Assembly: GCA_016218915.1 (NCBI GenBank)
Contig: JACRCQ010000072.1
Span: 124,001-188,000 of the forward strand
Origin: Deltaproteobacteria bacterium
GTDB lineage: Bacteria > Myxococcota_A > Polyangia > Polyangiales > Polyangiaceae
Direction of reading: 5' to 3'
Length of the DNA stretch: 64,000 nt
Every line of letters starts with the position of its first letter. Position 1 is the first letter of the stretch. A program made the translations under genes and the position numbers. The notes under the pieces are model-generated. The model ran no database searches, was not told the origin of the DNA, and worked only from the letters and a program-made list of their open reading frames with translations. Positions 9,552 through 17,643 of the stretch are shown here, one piece after another.

Positions 9552-10172
9552 TCACATCGCCGTGTTCTGTCGAATCTCCGTGATCAGGTGCACGAAGTGG
9601 TAGGTTTGGGTTTCGTACTGAATCTGGGGCGGAGCTGCTGGATCGCTCCCGCAAAGGGGGCTCGCTGGCACCGAGGGAACTGACCAATTGGCGATGCCTT
9701 GCCGGAGCCAATACACCCGTACCTCGGCTCGAATCGATACGTTCGGACGGATCCAGGTCAGCCGTACGTTCACGCAGAATGGCCCGTTGGCCGAAGCCAT
9801 CGCAGTGGGATCGTCGCGGCCCAGCGCATCGTGCACGCCGTAGATGTTCGCTGACTGGTTGGTGGGACGGAACCAGTCGGCCGTGCCTGGAACCTGTACA
9901 TGGCCTGCGAGCCAGACCGTGTCCGTCTCAAGGTCCGAAGTGGCCAGAAGCGGCGAGGGGTGGTTCCACAGCATCGCATCGCCGCGCAGACGCTCGATCC
10001 AGGTGCGGGCGATCTCGCTGGCCACCTCGAGGTTCTTGGCGTCGCGATTCGACACGATCGTCAGCTTCTGCATCGCGATGATGCCTGAGGCTCCGATGGC
10101 CATCATCGCGAGCGCCATCATGACTTCGATGATCGTCGTGCCGCGCGAGCGAGAGTGCGATCCGGTTCTCAT
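9552..10172 (-). CDS. pilV: PilV-like minor pilin
   Basis: 206 residues with a short basic leader and the prepilin motif RGTTIIEVMMALAMM: predicted cleavage after Gly11, Glu at mature position 5. The following QKLTIVSNRDAKNLEVASEIARTWIERLRGD resembles the PilV helix. The start codon overlaps the upstream stop (ATGA, 10169-10172), indicating translational coupling in the operon. By family knowledge PilV is a minor pilin needed for efficient pilus assembly. Confidence is high for prepilin-like protein and moderate for the name. Confidence 0.83.
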   Translation of the reverse strand: MRTGSHSRSRGTTIIEVMMALAMMAIGASGIIAMQKLTIVSNRDAKNLEVASEIARTWIERLRGDAMLWNHPSPLLATSDLETDTVWLAGHVQVPGTADWFRPTNQSANIYGVHDALGRDDPTAMASANGPFCVNVRLTWIRPNVSIRAEVRVYWLRQGIANWSVPSVPASPLCGSDPAAPPQIQYETQTYHFVHLITEIRQNTAM

Positions 10173-10840
10173 TGTCCAACCCTCGCAACGCCGTTGGGGA
10201 GCAGATACACGTAGCGATCAGGGCCCAGATGCTTGCCGTCGCTGTCCTGCGACCAAACCCAGATCGAAGGCACGTCGTTGAGCTGCTGGAACGCCGTGGC
10301 GGCGAACGAGCTGCGCCAGAACGCGTTGCCCGAGGGCGTGAAACAGACGTCGAATTGCGCCCTCTTGGTGATCAGGCCGTCCCGGAACTCCATGCGCGTC
10401 AGCTCGTAGAGCCCTGCATGCGAGAACGGGCTGAACTTGTCGATCTCCCGGTACTGCGTCGGGTCGTCCCAGCGGGTCACCGGATTGATGCAGCTTGAAA
10501 TCGTCGACAGAACGCAGCCCGAGTTGTTCGACGCAGCTCCTGCGATCGCCTCGCGCGTCATCACCGCCTTGTCCGTGGTCTCGTCGTAGCGAACCAACAC
10601 CGCCGAACCCCGGCCCATGGCCCGCATCTTCGCCGTCCGGTACGTCTGCACCAGCTGGTGGGCGACTTGTGCCGTTCGCCGCTCCCTCATCCGGTTCGCC
10701 ACGGTCGGCAGCGCGATCGCGGCAAAGATCGCTATGATTCCCACCACCGTCAGCAGCTCCACCAGGGTGAAACCCCGTGAGCCGGACCGCTGTACAGCAG
10801 CGCAGGTGGGCAACGTGATGCGTGGTGTGGCTAGATTCAT
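10169..10840 (-). CDS. FimT/GspH-type pseudopilin, first gene of the pilus operon
   Basis: 223 residues from the ATG at 10840; a longer frame to 11035 would add 65 non-pilin residues. The prepilin signature SRGFTLVELLTVVGIIAIFAAIALP (cleavage after Gly23, Glu at mature position 5) is followed by AHQLVQTYRTAKMRAMGRGSAV, the usual start of GspH/FimT domains. It is the first gene of a run fimT-pilV-pilW-pilX-pilY1-lipoprotein, all on the minus strand with overlaps or gaps below 80 bp. The 224 bp upstream, shared with the divergent lipoprotein gene at 11065, should hold the promoter, though I see no convincing -35/-10 pair. Confidence 0.85.
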   Translation of the reverse strand: MNLATPRITLPTCAAVQRSGSRGFTLVELLTVVGIIAIFAAIALPTVANRMRERRTAQVAHQLVQTYRTAKMRAMGRGSAVLVRYDETTDKAVMTREAIAGAASNNSGCVLSTISSCINPVTRWDDPTQYREIDKFSPFSHAGLYELTRMEFRDGLITKRAQFDVCFTPSGNAFWRSSFAATAFQQLNDVPSIWVWSQDSDGKHLGPDRYVYLLPNGVARVGQ

Positions 10841-11064
10841 GGCACAAGAACCCGTGATCAACCGAGCAAGTGGTGTGCCGCGCGCCTTTCGCGCGCAGGG
10901 GCTTCGTTCGGGCTCAAAAATGACGAGCCCTTCGGGCGCTTTCGCTAACGATTGCGTTGGTGTGCAAAAAGGTGCGCCTGCCTCGAGAAATCCTACGAAC
11001 CCCTCCCCCCAGGGCCAACAACTCCGTCCGCCCACCCACCCGCCACTTGTGCTTCAATGCCCCC

Positions 11065-12195
11065 ATGCATCCGGTGCGATCAAATCCCAGCTTTTGCCAT
11101 ATTCTGCTTTTGGGCGCCGCCCTTGCCCTCTCCTCGATCGGCTGCAAGGACAAGCCCGAAGAGCGCCGTGCACCCCCCCCAAACCCGCCCCCTAGCGCTT
11201 CCGCTGCCTCCAAAGCCTGCGCCAATGGCGGCGGCTCCCTCAAAGACCCCGCGGTCGCCGCCATCTTTCCCCGCTCCTCCGGCGGCTACTGCTTGGACCC
11301 CAACGGCGAGGTCCGCTCCTTTGGCGAAGGCTCGCCAAAACCCCTGGATGCAGTGTGCACCGAAGCTTTCGACGGCGCCTGCGACCAGTACAAAAGCTTC
11401 GGCCTAAGGAGCGTGACCCAGTTCCACTACGTCGATGGAGCCGGCTCCTCCGGAAGCGTCGAGGTGGTCCTGTCCAAGTTCGCCACCCCGGACGGAGCCT
11501 ACGGCATGTTCACCAGCCGGGTGGTCGGCGACAACGATCCTGCCGCTGACAAGTTCCCCCGCGACATGAAGCTGCCAGGCGCAAGCGCCCAGGGCACAGG
11601 CACGGTCTACCTCTGGAAAGGCCAGCTTTTTGTGGAGCTGACCTATACCAACGAGACCGAGACCCCCAAACAGCTCGCAGAAACCAGCTCCAAAGTCCTG
11701 ACCGTCCTGTCCGGCGAGATCGCCCCCAAGCTGCCCGGTGTCCCATCGCTTCCCGTCTCTGCGGCCGCACTTCCTGCGGACCGACGCCTTCCCCTGGGAA
11801 TGCTCTACGAGCCCAAGGATGCCTTTGAGGTGAGCGGCGCAGGGGGAGGGGCCTACGGGTTCTACAAGGACGGCGAAAAGCGCTATCGCGTGCTTTCGAT
11901 CACCCGAAATGACGCGGATCAAGCCAAGGACGTGTTCCAGTCGATCGCAAAACGAAAGGGCGCGACCAAGGAGAAGGAGCCGATCGGCGACGGGGTGCTG
12001 CGGGTCATGACCGGCGACAAGGACTCGCCTCGCGTGGAGTGGGTCGTGGCCCGTTCCGGCAAGCAGATCCTGGGCGTGGGCGACGAGACGCTCGTGCTCA
12101 AGAGCGATGCCAGCGCTGCGGACCACGACAAAGTCTGCCTGTCCAAGGAGCAGAAGCTGGCTCTGGTCAAGACCCTGCTCTCGACGGTGAAATGA
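11065..12195 (+). CDS. Secreted lipoprotein, possibly DUF6599-like
   Basis: 376 residues from the ATG at 11065, chosen because it precedes a lipoprotein signal (LLLGAALALSSIGCKDKPEE, Cys about 28 with Lys at +2). A Pro/Ser/Ala linker follows, then a domain with the pattern GGYCLDPNGEVRSFGEGSPKPLDAVCTEAFDG and two related halves (residues about 60-205 and 230-370). Blocks such as VVLSKFATPDGAYGMFTSR recall myxobacterial proteins annotated as DUF6599; I recall this only by pattern. Function unknown; envelope location is predicted. It is divergent from the pilus operon and followed by an ArsA-type ATPase gene 66 bp downstream. Confidence 0.8.
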   Translation: MHPVRSNPSFCHILLLGAALALSSIGCKDKPEERRAPPPNPPPSASAASKACANGGGSLKDPAVAAIFPRSSGGYCLDPNGEVRSFGEGSPKPLDAVCTEAFDGACDQYKSFGLRSVTQFHYVDGAGSSGSVEVVLSKFATPDGAYGMFTSRVVGDNDPAADKFPRDMKLPGASAQGTGTVYLWKGQLFVELTYTNETETPKQLAETSSKVLTVLSGEIAPKLPGVPSLPVSAAALPADRRLPLGMLYEPKDAFEVSGAGGGAYGFYKDGEKRYRVLSITRNDADQAKDVFQSIAKRKGATKEKEPIGDGVLRVMTGDKDSPRVEWVVARSGKQILGVGDETLVLKSDASAADHDKVCLSKEQKLALVKTLLSTVK

Positions 12196-12214
12196 CCTGC
12201 ACGCAGAGCACGCA

Positions 12215-12245
12215 TAGGCCTTGCGGTTCTGGATCCCGCGGCCTA
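12215..12245 (+). terminator. Hairpin between the 11065 gene and the ArsA-type gene
   Basis: The segment can fold into a stem of taggcc/ggccta plus gcgg/ccgc, with a 2-nt bulge and a 9-nt loop. It lies 20 bp after a stop codon and 17 bp before the next start. No U-tract follows, so it may be a weak or factor-assisted terminator or merely an mRNA structure. Confidence 0.35.
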
Positions 12246-12261
12246 GACGTACTCACCCCAC

Positions 12262-13185
12262 GTGACCTCGGCCTTCGATAACAAGCGGTTCCTGTTCGTC
12301 ACCGGCAAAGGCGGAACCGGCAAGACCACGGTCACGGCAGCGCTCGCGCTCAAGCTCGCATCCGAGGGCAAGCGCGTGCTGTGCGCGATGTGCCAGGCAC
12401 GCGAGCGTCTGTCTTCGCTACTGGAAGGACCCCCGATCGGCAACCAGGTCACCCTGGTTCGCGAGGGGATCTGGGCCGTGAACATGGACCCGGACTCTGC
12501 GCTCGAGGAGTACGGGCGCATGGTCCTGAAGATCCGGGCGATCTACCGCGCGGTGTTCGAGAACCACCTCGTACGCTCGTTCTTCAGGGCGACGCCTGGG
12601 CTCAACGAGTGGGCGATGCTCGGCAAGGCGTGGTTCCACACGACCGAAAAGCTTGCGAACGGGTCGCCTCGCTTTGACACGGTGATCCTCGATGCTCCGG
12701 CCACTGGCCACGGTCTGGACATGCTTCGGGGGCCCAAGGTGATCGTGGACGTCGCCCCGCCCGGGCTGCTTCGTCGCGAGGCCGCGCGAGCCTGGAAGCT
12801 CTTCTCCGATCCAAAGCATGCGGGTGTGGTGGTGGTGACGCTCCCGGAAGAGATGCCGGTCACCGAGACTTTTGAGCTGATACACGCGATTCAGCAGGAG
12901 CTTCACCTGCCGATTGTGCAAGTCGTGGCCAACGGCGTGCTGCCGCAGCTGATGTCCGAAGAGGCGCGAGCGGAGCTCTGGCGGGCGGGCGAGCTCGACC
13001 CGACGAGCGCAGGCGACGAGGCGATCGCTGCCGGCATGCGGCGGGCGCGTCGCGAGGCCTCGCAGCAGGCGAACATCTCGCTGCTCAACGGACGGCTGCC
13101 GCAGCCGGCGGTGCAGCTGCCGCATCTGTTCGACGAGGTGCAGTCTCTGCGGCCGGTGCAGGTGCTGGCGGATCGCCTGGGCTGA
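12262..13185 (+). CDS. ArsA/GET3-type P-loop ATPase
   Basis: 307 residues from a GTG start. The deviant Walker A motif KGGTGKTT (residues about 16-23), the segment DTVILDAPATGHGLDMLRGP (switch II/Walker B region) and VVVTLPEEMPVTETFELI identify the anion-transporting ATPase/GET3-like family, which in bacteria couples ATP hydrolysis to membrane protein delivery or metalloid handling. In myxobacteria and actinobacteria such proteins usually come as pairs of small ATPases; only one is present here and no arsenic genes are near, so arsenite export is unlikely. The 3' end overlaps the convergent lipoprotein gene by 101 bp. Confidence 0.85.
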   Translation: MTSAFDNKRFLFVTGKGGTGKTTVTAALALKLASEGKRVLCAMCQARERLSSLLEGPPIGNQVTLVREGIWAVNMDPDSALEEYGRMVLKIRAIYRAVFENHLVRSFFRATPGLNEWAMLGKAWFHTTEKLANGSPRFDTVILDAPATGHGLDMLRGPKVIVDVAPPGLLRREAARAWKLFSDPKHAGVVVVTLPEEMPVTETFELIHAIQQELHLPIVQVVANGVLPQLMSEEARAELWRAGELDPTSAGDEAIAAGMRRARREASQQANISLLNGRLPQPAVQLPHLFDEVQSLRPVQVLADRLG

Positions 13186-14281
13186 CGCTACCGACGGGTC
13201 CCACGGCAGCTCCGCGGTAGCCGAAGAAGTGGTAGCGATAGGCGTCGTCGACCGTGCGCAGATCGTACTTCGTGGCGAGCGCGTGGGCATAGGCTTCGTA
13301 GGACTCGGGCGACAGCACGATGCCTTCCGGGGACCGTCGTGAAAGCAGCCATTCGCCGGGGCGCCCCCAGGCGGCGTCTGCGAGCGGGACGATCTCGTGG
13401 CGAAGCACACGCGCCGACGCGGTGTCGATGTAGACGCGCTCGAGGAAGTTCCGATATCGGCTCACGCGTTCGATCAGGAACACGGGCGGCAGCTGGCCGG
13501 AACGATGGTAGGTCGGGCCCGTGGGGCCTCGCTGGATGCGATCGAGCGCAGCACCCACGCGCACGACGAGTGTCGAGAGCGCGTCAGCGACCGCCTCGCG
13601 CAGCGCGGTCTGGGCAGAGATGACGTGCTTCTTGGTTGGCTCCTGCTGGCCGAACCCGACGACGTGCTCCTCCCAGAGCGTGAAGGGTTGGGGGCCGCGG
13701 TGATCCACGAGGCGCGCCTTGAGGATCACGTTTCCGTAGCTCGCATACTGGCGCGAGCCGGTGAACACGCCTGCATTGGCGGATCGATTGCCTTCGATGA
13801 CCACGACCGTGCCCTCGTTGATCGCGTAGTGCGTTCCATACAGGTGCTCGATCTCGGTCTCGAGTGTGAACTCGGTTTGTCCGGCAGGCACCACTGCGGT
13901 CGCTACATTTGCGGATCGCAGCGCGTCGATCATCGCGGTCTGAAGCTCCGAGACGGCCAGCGGCGTGGCCGCTTGATCGTCGGTGATGTAGTTGCCGCGA
14001 CGCGACCAGTACGTGACGATTCCGGTGGTGAAGAAGAGGCGGGTGTGGATGCTGTCGCCCTCGTGCTCGATCGCGGGGCGCAGGTCGATCGGTGCGCTGA
14101 CGGCGAGCGAAGCCGTTGGGGCGTAGCCGAGCGGGCCGAGCTGCAGGGGGATGCCGCGCAACGTGCCGACCCGGACCGTGTCGTCGCCGCAGCCGATCAG
14201 CCACACGAGCGCGCAGACCAACGCCGCCAGGTGGCGGATTGGCATGCGCGAGGATGGGCGGACTCCGATGCGCGCGCTCAT
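13085..14281 (-). CDS. Predicted lipoprotein, third gene of a lipoprotein operon
   Basis: 398 residues. The ATG at 14281 overlaps the stop of the preceding gene (ATGA); an inner ATG at 14245 opens the same signal peptide (ALVCALVWLIGCGDD). Residues about 40-340 contain a domain with VSAPIDLRPAIEHEGDSI and LQTAMIDALRSANVATAV, resembling proteins that assemble an envelope component and read like a relative of the gene just upstream. The last roughly 33 residues are Pro/Ala-rich and read antisense through the 3' end of the ArsA-type gene, so the natural C-terminus may be shorter. Function unrecognised. Confidence 0.75.
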   Translation of the reverse strand: MSARIGVRPSSRMPIRHLAALVCALVWLIGCGDDTVRVGTLRGIPLQLGPLGYAPTASLAVSAPIDLRPAIEHEGDSIHTRLFFTTGIVTYWSRRGNYITDDQAATPLAVSELQTAMIDALRSANVATAVVPAGQTEFTLETEIEHLYGTHYAINEGTVVVIEGNRSANAGVFTGSRQYASYGNVILKARLVDHRGPQPFTLWEEHVVGFGQQEPTKKHVISAQTALREAVADALSTLVVRVGAALDRIQRGPTGPTYHRSGQLPPVFLIERVSRYRNFLERVYIDTASARVLRHEIVPLADAAWGRPGEWLLSRRSPEGIVLSPESYEAYAHALATKYDLRTVDDAYRYHFFGYRGAAVGPVGSVSPGDPPAPAPAAETAPRRTDAAAAPPAAAAVR

Positions 14282-14964
14282 GATGCACCTCGCGTGGTGG
14301 CTTCGACTGCGCGAAGGAATGCCGGATCGCGCGTGAGCCTTTCTCCGAGGCGCAAGCCGAGCATGCGCAGGACGTCGAGCTCCTCTTGCCAGGTCAGCCG
14401 CCCGTAGACCGCGTGACGCGCCTGGTACCGGGAGGCTCCCGCCGAGTCGATGACCGAGACGTCGACGACGAGCTTGACCACCTCGTTGTCCGTGGGCGGA
14501 TCGCTGTCGGTGCGGACCTGATCATGCTGCAAGGCGATGATCTTGGCGCGGACCACGAGCGGCTGCAGCTGGCGCAAGGGACGCTCGATGAGCGCAGCTT
14601 CGCCGGTGGTTGCGTAGTCCTTGCGCACATCGAGGCCAGTGGCGCGAAGCGCATCGCACGCGTGCTCGAACAGCTCGAGCTGGGCGTGCTTGAAGTAGTA
14701 CGTACGGATCAGGGGCGAGCTCTCGTAGTCGTTGAAGTCGTACAGACCGCCGATGGGCTGGGTTGCTGCGGAGTCGAAGCGCGAGATCACGATCACGCGT
14801 CTGGAGTCGAGCTGCACCGGCACCGGGGAGACGGTGAGCGTGGGCAGCTGCTCGACGTGCATCGGATTGTGGCCGTGCGGAGCAGAAGGCGGGCTGGAGA
14901 AGTAGCAGCCGGTTGCGCTCGCCGCGACCGCTGTCAGAGCTGCGATTCGTCGGAGTGCGTTCAT
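14278..14964 (-). CDS. Predicted lipoprotein, second gene of a lipoprotein operon
   Basis: 228 residues with a lipoprotein signal (AALTAVAASATGCYFSSPP, Cys20). The mature part contains RRVIVISRFDSAATQPIGGLYDFNDYE and a C-terminal helix LRMLGLRLGERLTRDPAFLRAVE. Its ends overlap both neighbours by 4 bp (ATGA at 14961-14964 and 14278-14281), so the three lipoproteins are translated from one message and may form a complex. The pattern of a hydrophobic strand followed by a computed variant per target resembles envelope proteins predicted to bind each other, but I cannot name the family. Confidence 0.75.
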   Translation of the reverse strand: MNALRRIAALTAVAASATGCYFSSPPSAPHGHNPMHVEQLPTLTVSPVPVQLDSRRVIVISRFDSAATQPIGGLYDFNDYESSPLIRTYYFKHAQLELFEHACDALRATGLDVRKDYATTGEAALIERPLRQLQPLVVRAKIIALQHDQVRTDSDPPTDNEVVKLVVDVSVIDSAGASRYQARHAVYGRLTWQEELDVLRMLGLRLGERLTRDPAFLRAVEATTRGAS

Positions 14965-15524
14965 GGCGTGGCACTCCTCGGGGCCTGGGTCGAAGTCGCA
15001 GGCGCTGGCAATGGCGGCGGCTCGGCTGGCGGAGCGTTGGCGGGAGCCTTGGCCGGAGGCGGCGTGCTTGCTGAAGGCGGCGCAACGGCTTTGGCAGGAG
15101 GCGCCACGCTTGCCGAGGGAGCGACGACGGGCGCCTTGGGCGGAATGGCAGAGGGCGTCGGAGGCGGCGCGCCACCTGGCGGAAGCAGACGTCGTCCCTG
15201 ATTTGCCAGGTGCTCGTTGAATCGAACGCCATCGAGCGGCGTGGACTCTGCGAACGGGTCGGCTTCGCCGCGTCCTCGCAGCTCGGAGTCGTTGCGGAAC
15301 GAGAATGCGCCGCCATAGGCCATGCCCATGCCTGGGGCAGGGCCAGCGAAGGTCCCTGCGACCACATTGGTTTTTCGCTCGCGAAACCCCTGGTAATCGT
15401 ACTGATAGGTGACGCCAGCGGGGGCGGGCGGGGTCCAGCTTTCCGCGCCGCAGCCCAGCAGGGCGGCTGCGAGCGGAGCGATGAGGGCGGCGATCGGGCC
15501 GTGGATGTGCTTCACGGCTGTCAA
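14961..15524 (-). CDS. Predicted Pro/Ala-rich lipoprotein, first gene of a lipoprotein operon
   Basis: 187 residues with a lipobox AAALLGCGAE (Cys25). Residues about 30-115 are a small folded part with VTYQYDYQGFRERKTNVVAGTF; residues about 115-187 are a low-complexity Pro/Ala/Ser tail of the kind that spans the periplasm or peptidoglycan. First in the ATGA-coupled trio 15524-13085. It is divergent from the dnaJ-like gene at 15628, with 103 bp between starts. Function unknown. Confidence 0.75.
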   Translation of the reverse strand: MTAVKHIHGPIAALIAPLAAALLGCGAESWTPPAPAGVTYQYDYQGFRERKTNVVAGTFAGPAPGMGMAYGGAFSFRNDSELRGRGEADPFAESTPLDGVRFNEHLANQGRRLLPPGGAPPPTPSAIPPKAPVVAPSASVAPPAKAVAPPSASTPPPAKAPANAPPAEPPPLPAPATSTQAPRSATP

Positions 15525-15627
15525 GCGTAGTTCAATCGTCCGAGGTTTTCACGCGGCCCGTCGTGCCCAGCCTCTGGTGCCAAGCGCAGTTGCCTAATGC
15601 CCGCGCAGGACATAGGTTCATGGCCGG

Positions 15628-16590
15628 ATGGCGACTGACTTCTACTCCGTGCTCGGGGTCGGCAAAAACGCAGAGGCCGCCGAGATCAAGAAGGCTTACC
15701 GCAAGCTGGCGTCAAGCCTGCACCCGGACAAGCACCCAGGCGACAAGTCGGCGGAGACACGTTTCAAGAGGGTCAACCAGGCCTACCAGGTGCTGAGCGA
15801 CCCCAAGAAGAAGGCGCTCTACGACGAGTTCGGCGAGCAGGGGCTGGCCGAGGGATTCAACGCTGACCGCGCACGGGCCTACCAGAGCTGGTCCAAGATG
15901 GGTGCAGGGCGGGGCGGCGTCGGCGGACCTGGAAGCGTCTTTGAAGTCGAAGACCTTTTTGGCCGCGCCAGCGGTGGCGGGCTCGGCGACATGCTCGGGG
16001 ATCTGTTCGGGCGCGTGCGGGGTGGGGGCGGCGCGCGCCAGCAACCCCAGACGCGCGGCCAGGACATCCAGAGCGAGCTGACGATCGATTTCGTCTCAGC
16101 GGTCAACGGCAACACGGTCGCGCTGCAGATCGACGGCTCGTCGGAGCCGGTGCAGGTGCGGATTCCGCCGGGCGCGAATGAAGGGAGTCGCCTGCGCATC
16201 AAGGGGCAGGGCGGGGCGAGCCCGTTTGGCGGCGCGCGAGGTGACCTGCTTCTGACGATCCACGTGACGCCGCACCCGAGCTTCCGGATGGAGGGTGACG
16301 ATCTGCACCTGAACCTTCCGATCACGGTCGGCGAGGCGTACCGGGGGGCGAAGGTGAAGGTGCCGACGCCGCGCGGCGAGGTCTCGCTCAAGGTGCCGGC
16401 CGGGGCGCAGAGCGGGCAGATGGTGCGTCTTCGGGGCAAAGGGGTTTCCAAGGCCGGACGCGCGGCCGGCGATCTATACGTGCACTTCCAGATCCGGATT
16501 CCCACGGTGGATGCGCCGGAAGTGCGTGCAGCCATCGACCAGCTCGAGGAGCACGCGGACGCGTCTCTGCGCGATGATCTGCACTTCTGA
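15628..16590 (+). CDS. DnaJ/CbpA-type co-chaperone
   Basis: 320 residues. An N-terminal J domain (residues 4-70) carries the HPD motif (32-34) that stimulates DnaK ATPase. A Gly-rich stretch (about 95-135) follows, and then the two C-terminal substrate-binding beta-sandwich domains (GANEGSRLRIKGQGG and VPAGAQSGQMVRLRGKGV), ending in a dimerisation tail. The four-repeat Cys zinc finger of class I DnaJ is absent, so this is a class II protein like CbpA. It is cytoplasmic. It precedes the SurA-like foldase gene by 56 bp on the same strand. Confidence 0.93.
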   Translation: MATDFYSVLGVGKNAEAAEIKKAYRKLASSLHPDKHPGDKSAETRFKRVNQAYQVLSDPKKKALYDEFGEQGLAEGFNADRARAYQSWSKMGAGRGGVGGPGSVFEVEDLFGRASGGGLGDMLGDLFGRVRGGGGARQQPQTRGQDIQSELTIDFVSAVNGNTVALQIDGSSEPVQVRIPPGANEGSRLRIKGQGGASPFGGARGDLLLTIHVTPHPSFRMEGDDLHLNLPITVGEAYRGAKVKVPTPRGEVSLKVPAGAQSGQMVRLRGKGVSKAGRAAGDLYVHFQIRIPTVDAPEVRAAIDQLEEHADASLRDDLHF

Positions 16591-16646
16591 GCAGGGCGCG
16601 GAGCAATGGGCTTTGTCTTGCCCGCATCTGTGCTAGACCCGCTGCC

Positions 16647-17630
16647 GTGAGAAACGGCCGGACCCTGCTGACCGCCATCGTGACCGGAGCGCTTTTGCTC
16701 GGGCTCAGCGCCCAGGCGCATGCGACCGTGGTCGAGAAGGTGGTTGCCGTGGTGGGCGAGAAGGCGATCCTGCTCAGCGAGCTTCGCGCCCGGGCCCGTC
16801 CCTTCCTCGCGCAGATCTACCAGCGGCTGCCGCCGGGCGCGCAGCAGGCCGAGGCGGTCGACCAGCTCTCGCGCCAGGTGCTCGCACGAATGATCGACGA
16901 CGTGCTCGAGCGTCAGGTTGCCGACAAGCACCACATCAGCGTGACGAGCGAGGAGATCGACGGAGCGCTGGAGCGTCTGGCGGGCATGCAGAACCTGACC
17001 GTGGATCAGCTGATGAGCGAGGCGATCCAGAGCGGCTTGACCGCGCAGGAGTACCGCGACGAGATCCGGCGGCAGCTCTTGGAAGGCAAGCTCCTCGAGC
17101 TTCGGGTCAAGGGGCGCGTGCGGGTGACCGACGAGGAGATGCGGGGACTGTACAACCGGCTGGTGCGCGACGAGCGCATGCAGCTCGGCTACTCGCTGCA
17201 ATGGATCGTGCTGCGCGTTCCGCGAGGCTCCAACGCGGAGACGGTGAGGGCGCGCAGGGCGCTTGCAGACCGGCTCGTCGCCGAAGCGCGTGGCGGCTCC
17301 GACTTCGCGGCCATGGCCCGCACCTATTCCGACGACAAGGACACGCGGGAGCTGGGGGGTGACCTGGGGCAGCACAAGCCGGGTGCCCTGGAGGAGCCGA
17401 TCGAGCGCGTTGCGATGTCGCTGGACACCGGCCAGGTCTCCGCACCCTTCAGCTTTGCCGACGCGATCGTGATCATCAAGGTGACCGGGCGCGACGCATC
17501 GAAGTTCGGAGCGTTCGAGGATCTGCGCGAGCAGCTCGCGCAGCGCGTGTACGCCGAGCAGCTCGAGAAGGCACGCCGCAAGTGGCTCGACGGCATCAAG
17601 CGCGGCATGCACATCGATCAGCGTCTGTAG
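16647..17630 (+). CDS. SurA-like periplasmic peptidyl-prolyl isomerase
   Basis: 327 residues from a GTG start with a Sec signal peptide ending at QAHA (residue 26). The SurA N-terminal chaperone domain (about 27-165) has VVEKVVAVVGEKAILLSELRARAR. One parvulin-type rotamase domain (about 170-275) contains GSDFAAMARTYSDDK and GGDLGQHKPGALEEP. E. coli SurA has two parvulin domains, so this is a one-domain relative. The family assists folding of outer-membrane proteins in the periplasm. It is convergent with the pseudokinase/thioredoxin gene, 13 bp apart. Confidence 0.9.
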   Translation: MRNGRTLLTAIVTGALLLGLSAQAHATVVEKVVAVVGEKAILLSELRARARPFLAQIYQRLPPGAQQAEAVDQLSRQVLARMIDDVLERQVADKHHISVTSEEIDGALERLAGMQNLTVDQLMSEAIQSGLTAQEYRDEIRRQLLEGKLLELRVKGRVRVTDEEMRGLYNRLVRDERMQLGYSLQWIVLRVPRGSNAETVRARRALADRLVAEARGGSDFAAMARTYSDDKDTRELGGDLGQHKPGALEEPIERVAMSLDTGQVSAPFSFADAIVIIKVTGRDASKFGAFEDLREQLAQRVYAEQLEKARRKWLDGIKRGMHIDQRL

Positions 17631-17643
17631 GCGGGCGAGCGAT

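Noticed and set aside
12262..13185. Arsenite-efflux ATPase role
   Set aside because: The ATPase motif fits ArsA/GET3, but no arsB, arsC or arsR-like gene is nearby, and bacterial relatives of this size have other roles.
15879..17612. 577-codon open frame opposite the DnaJ-like and SurA-like genes
   Set aside because: It runs antisense through two clear protein families and has no domain or ribosome site; a product of high GC.
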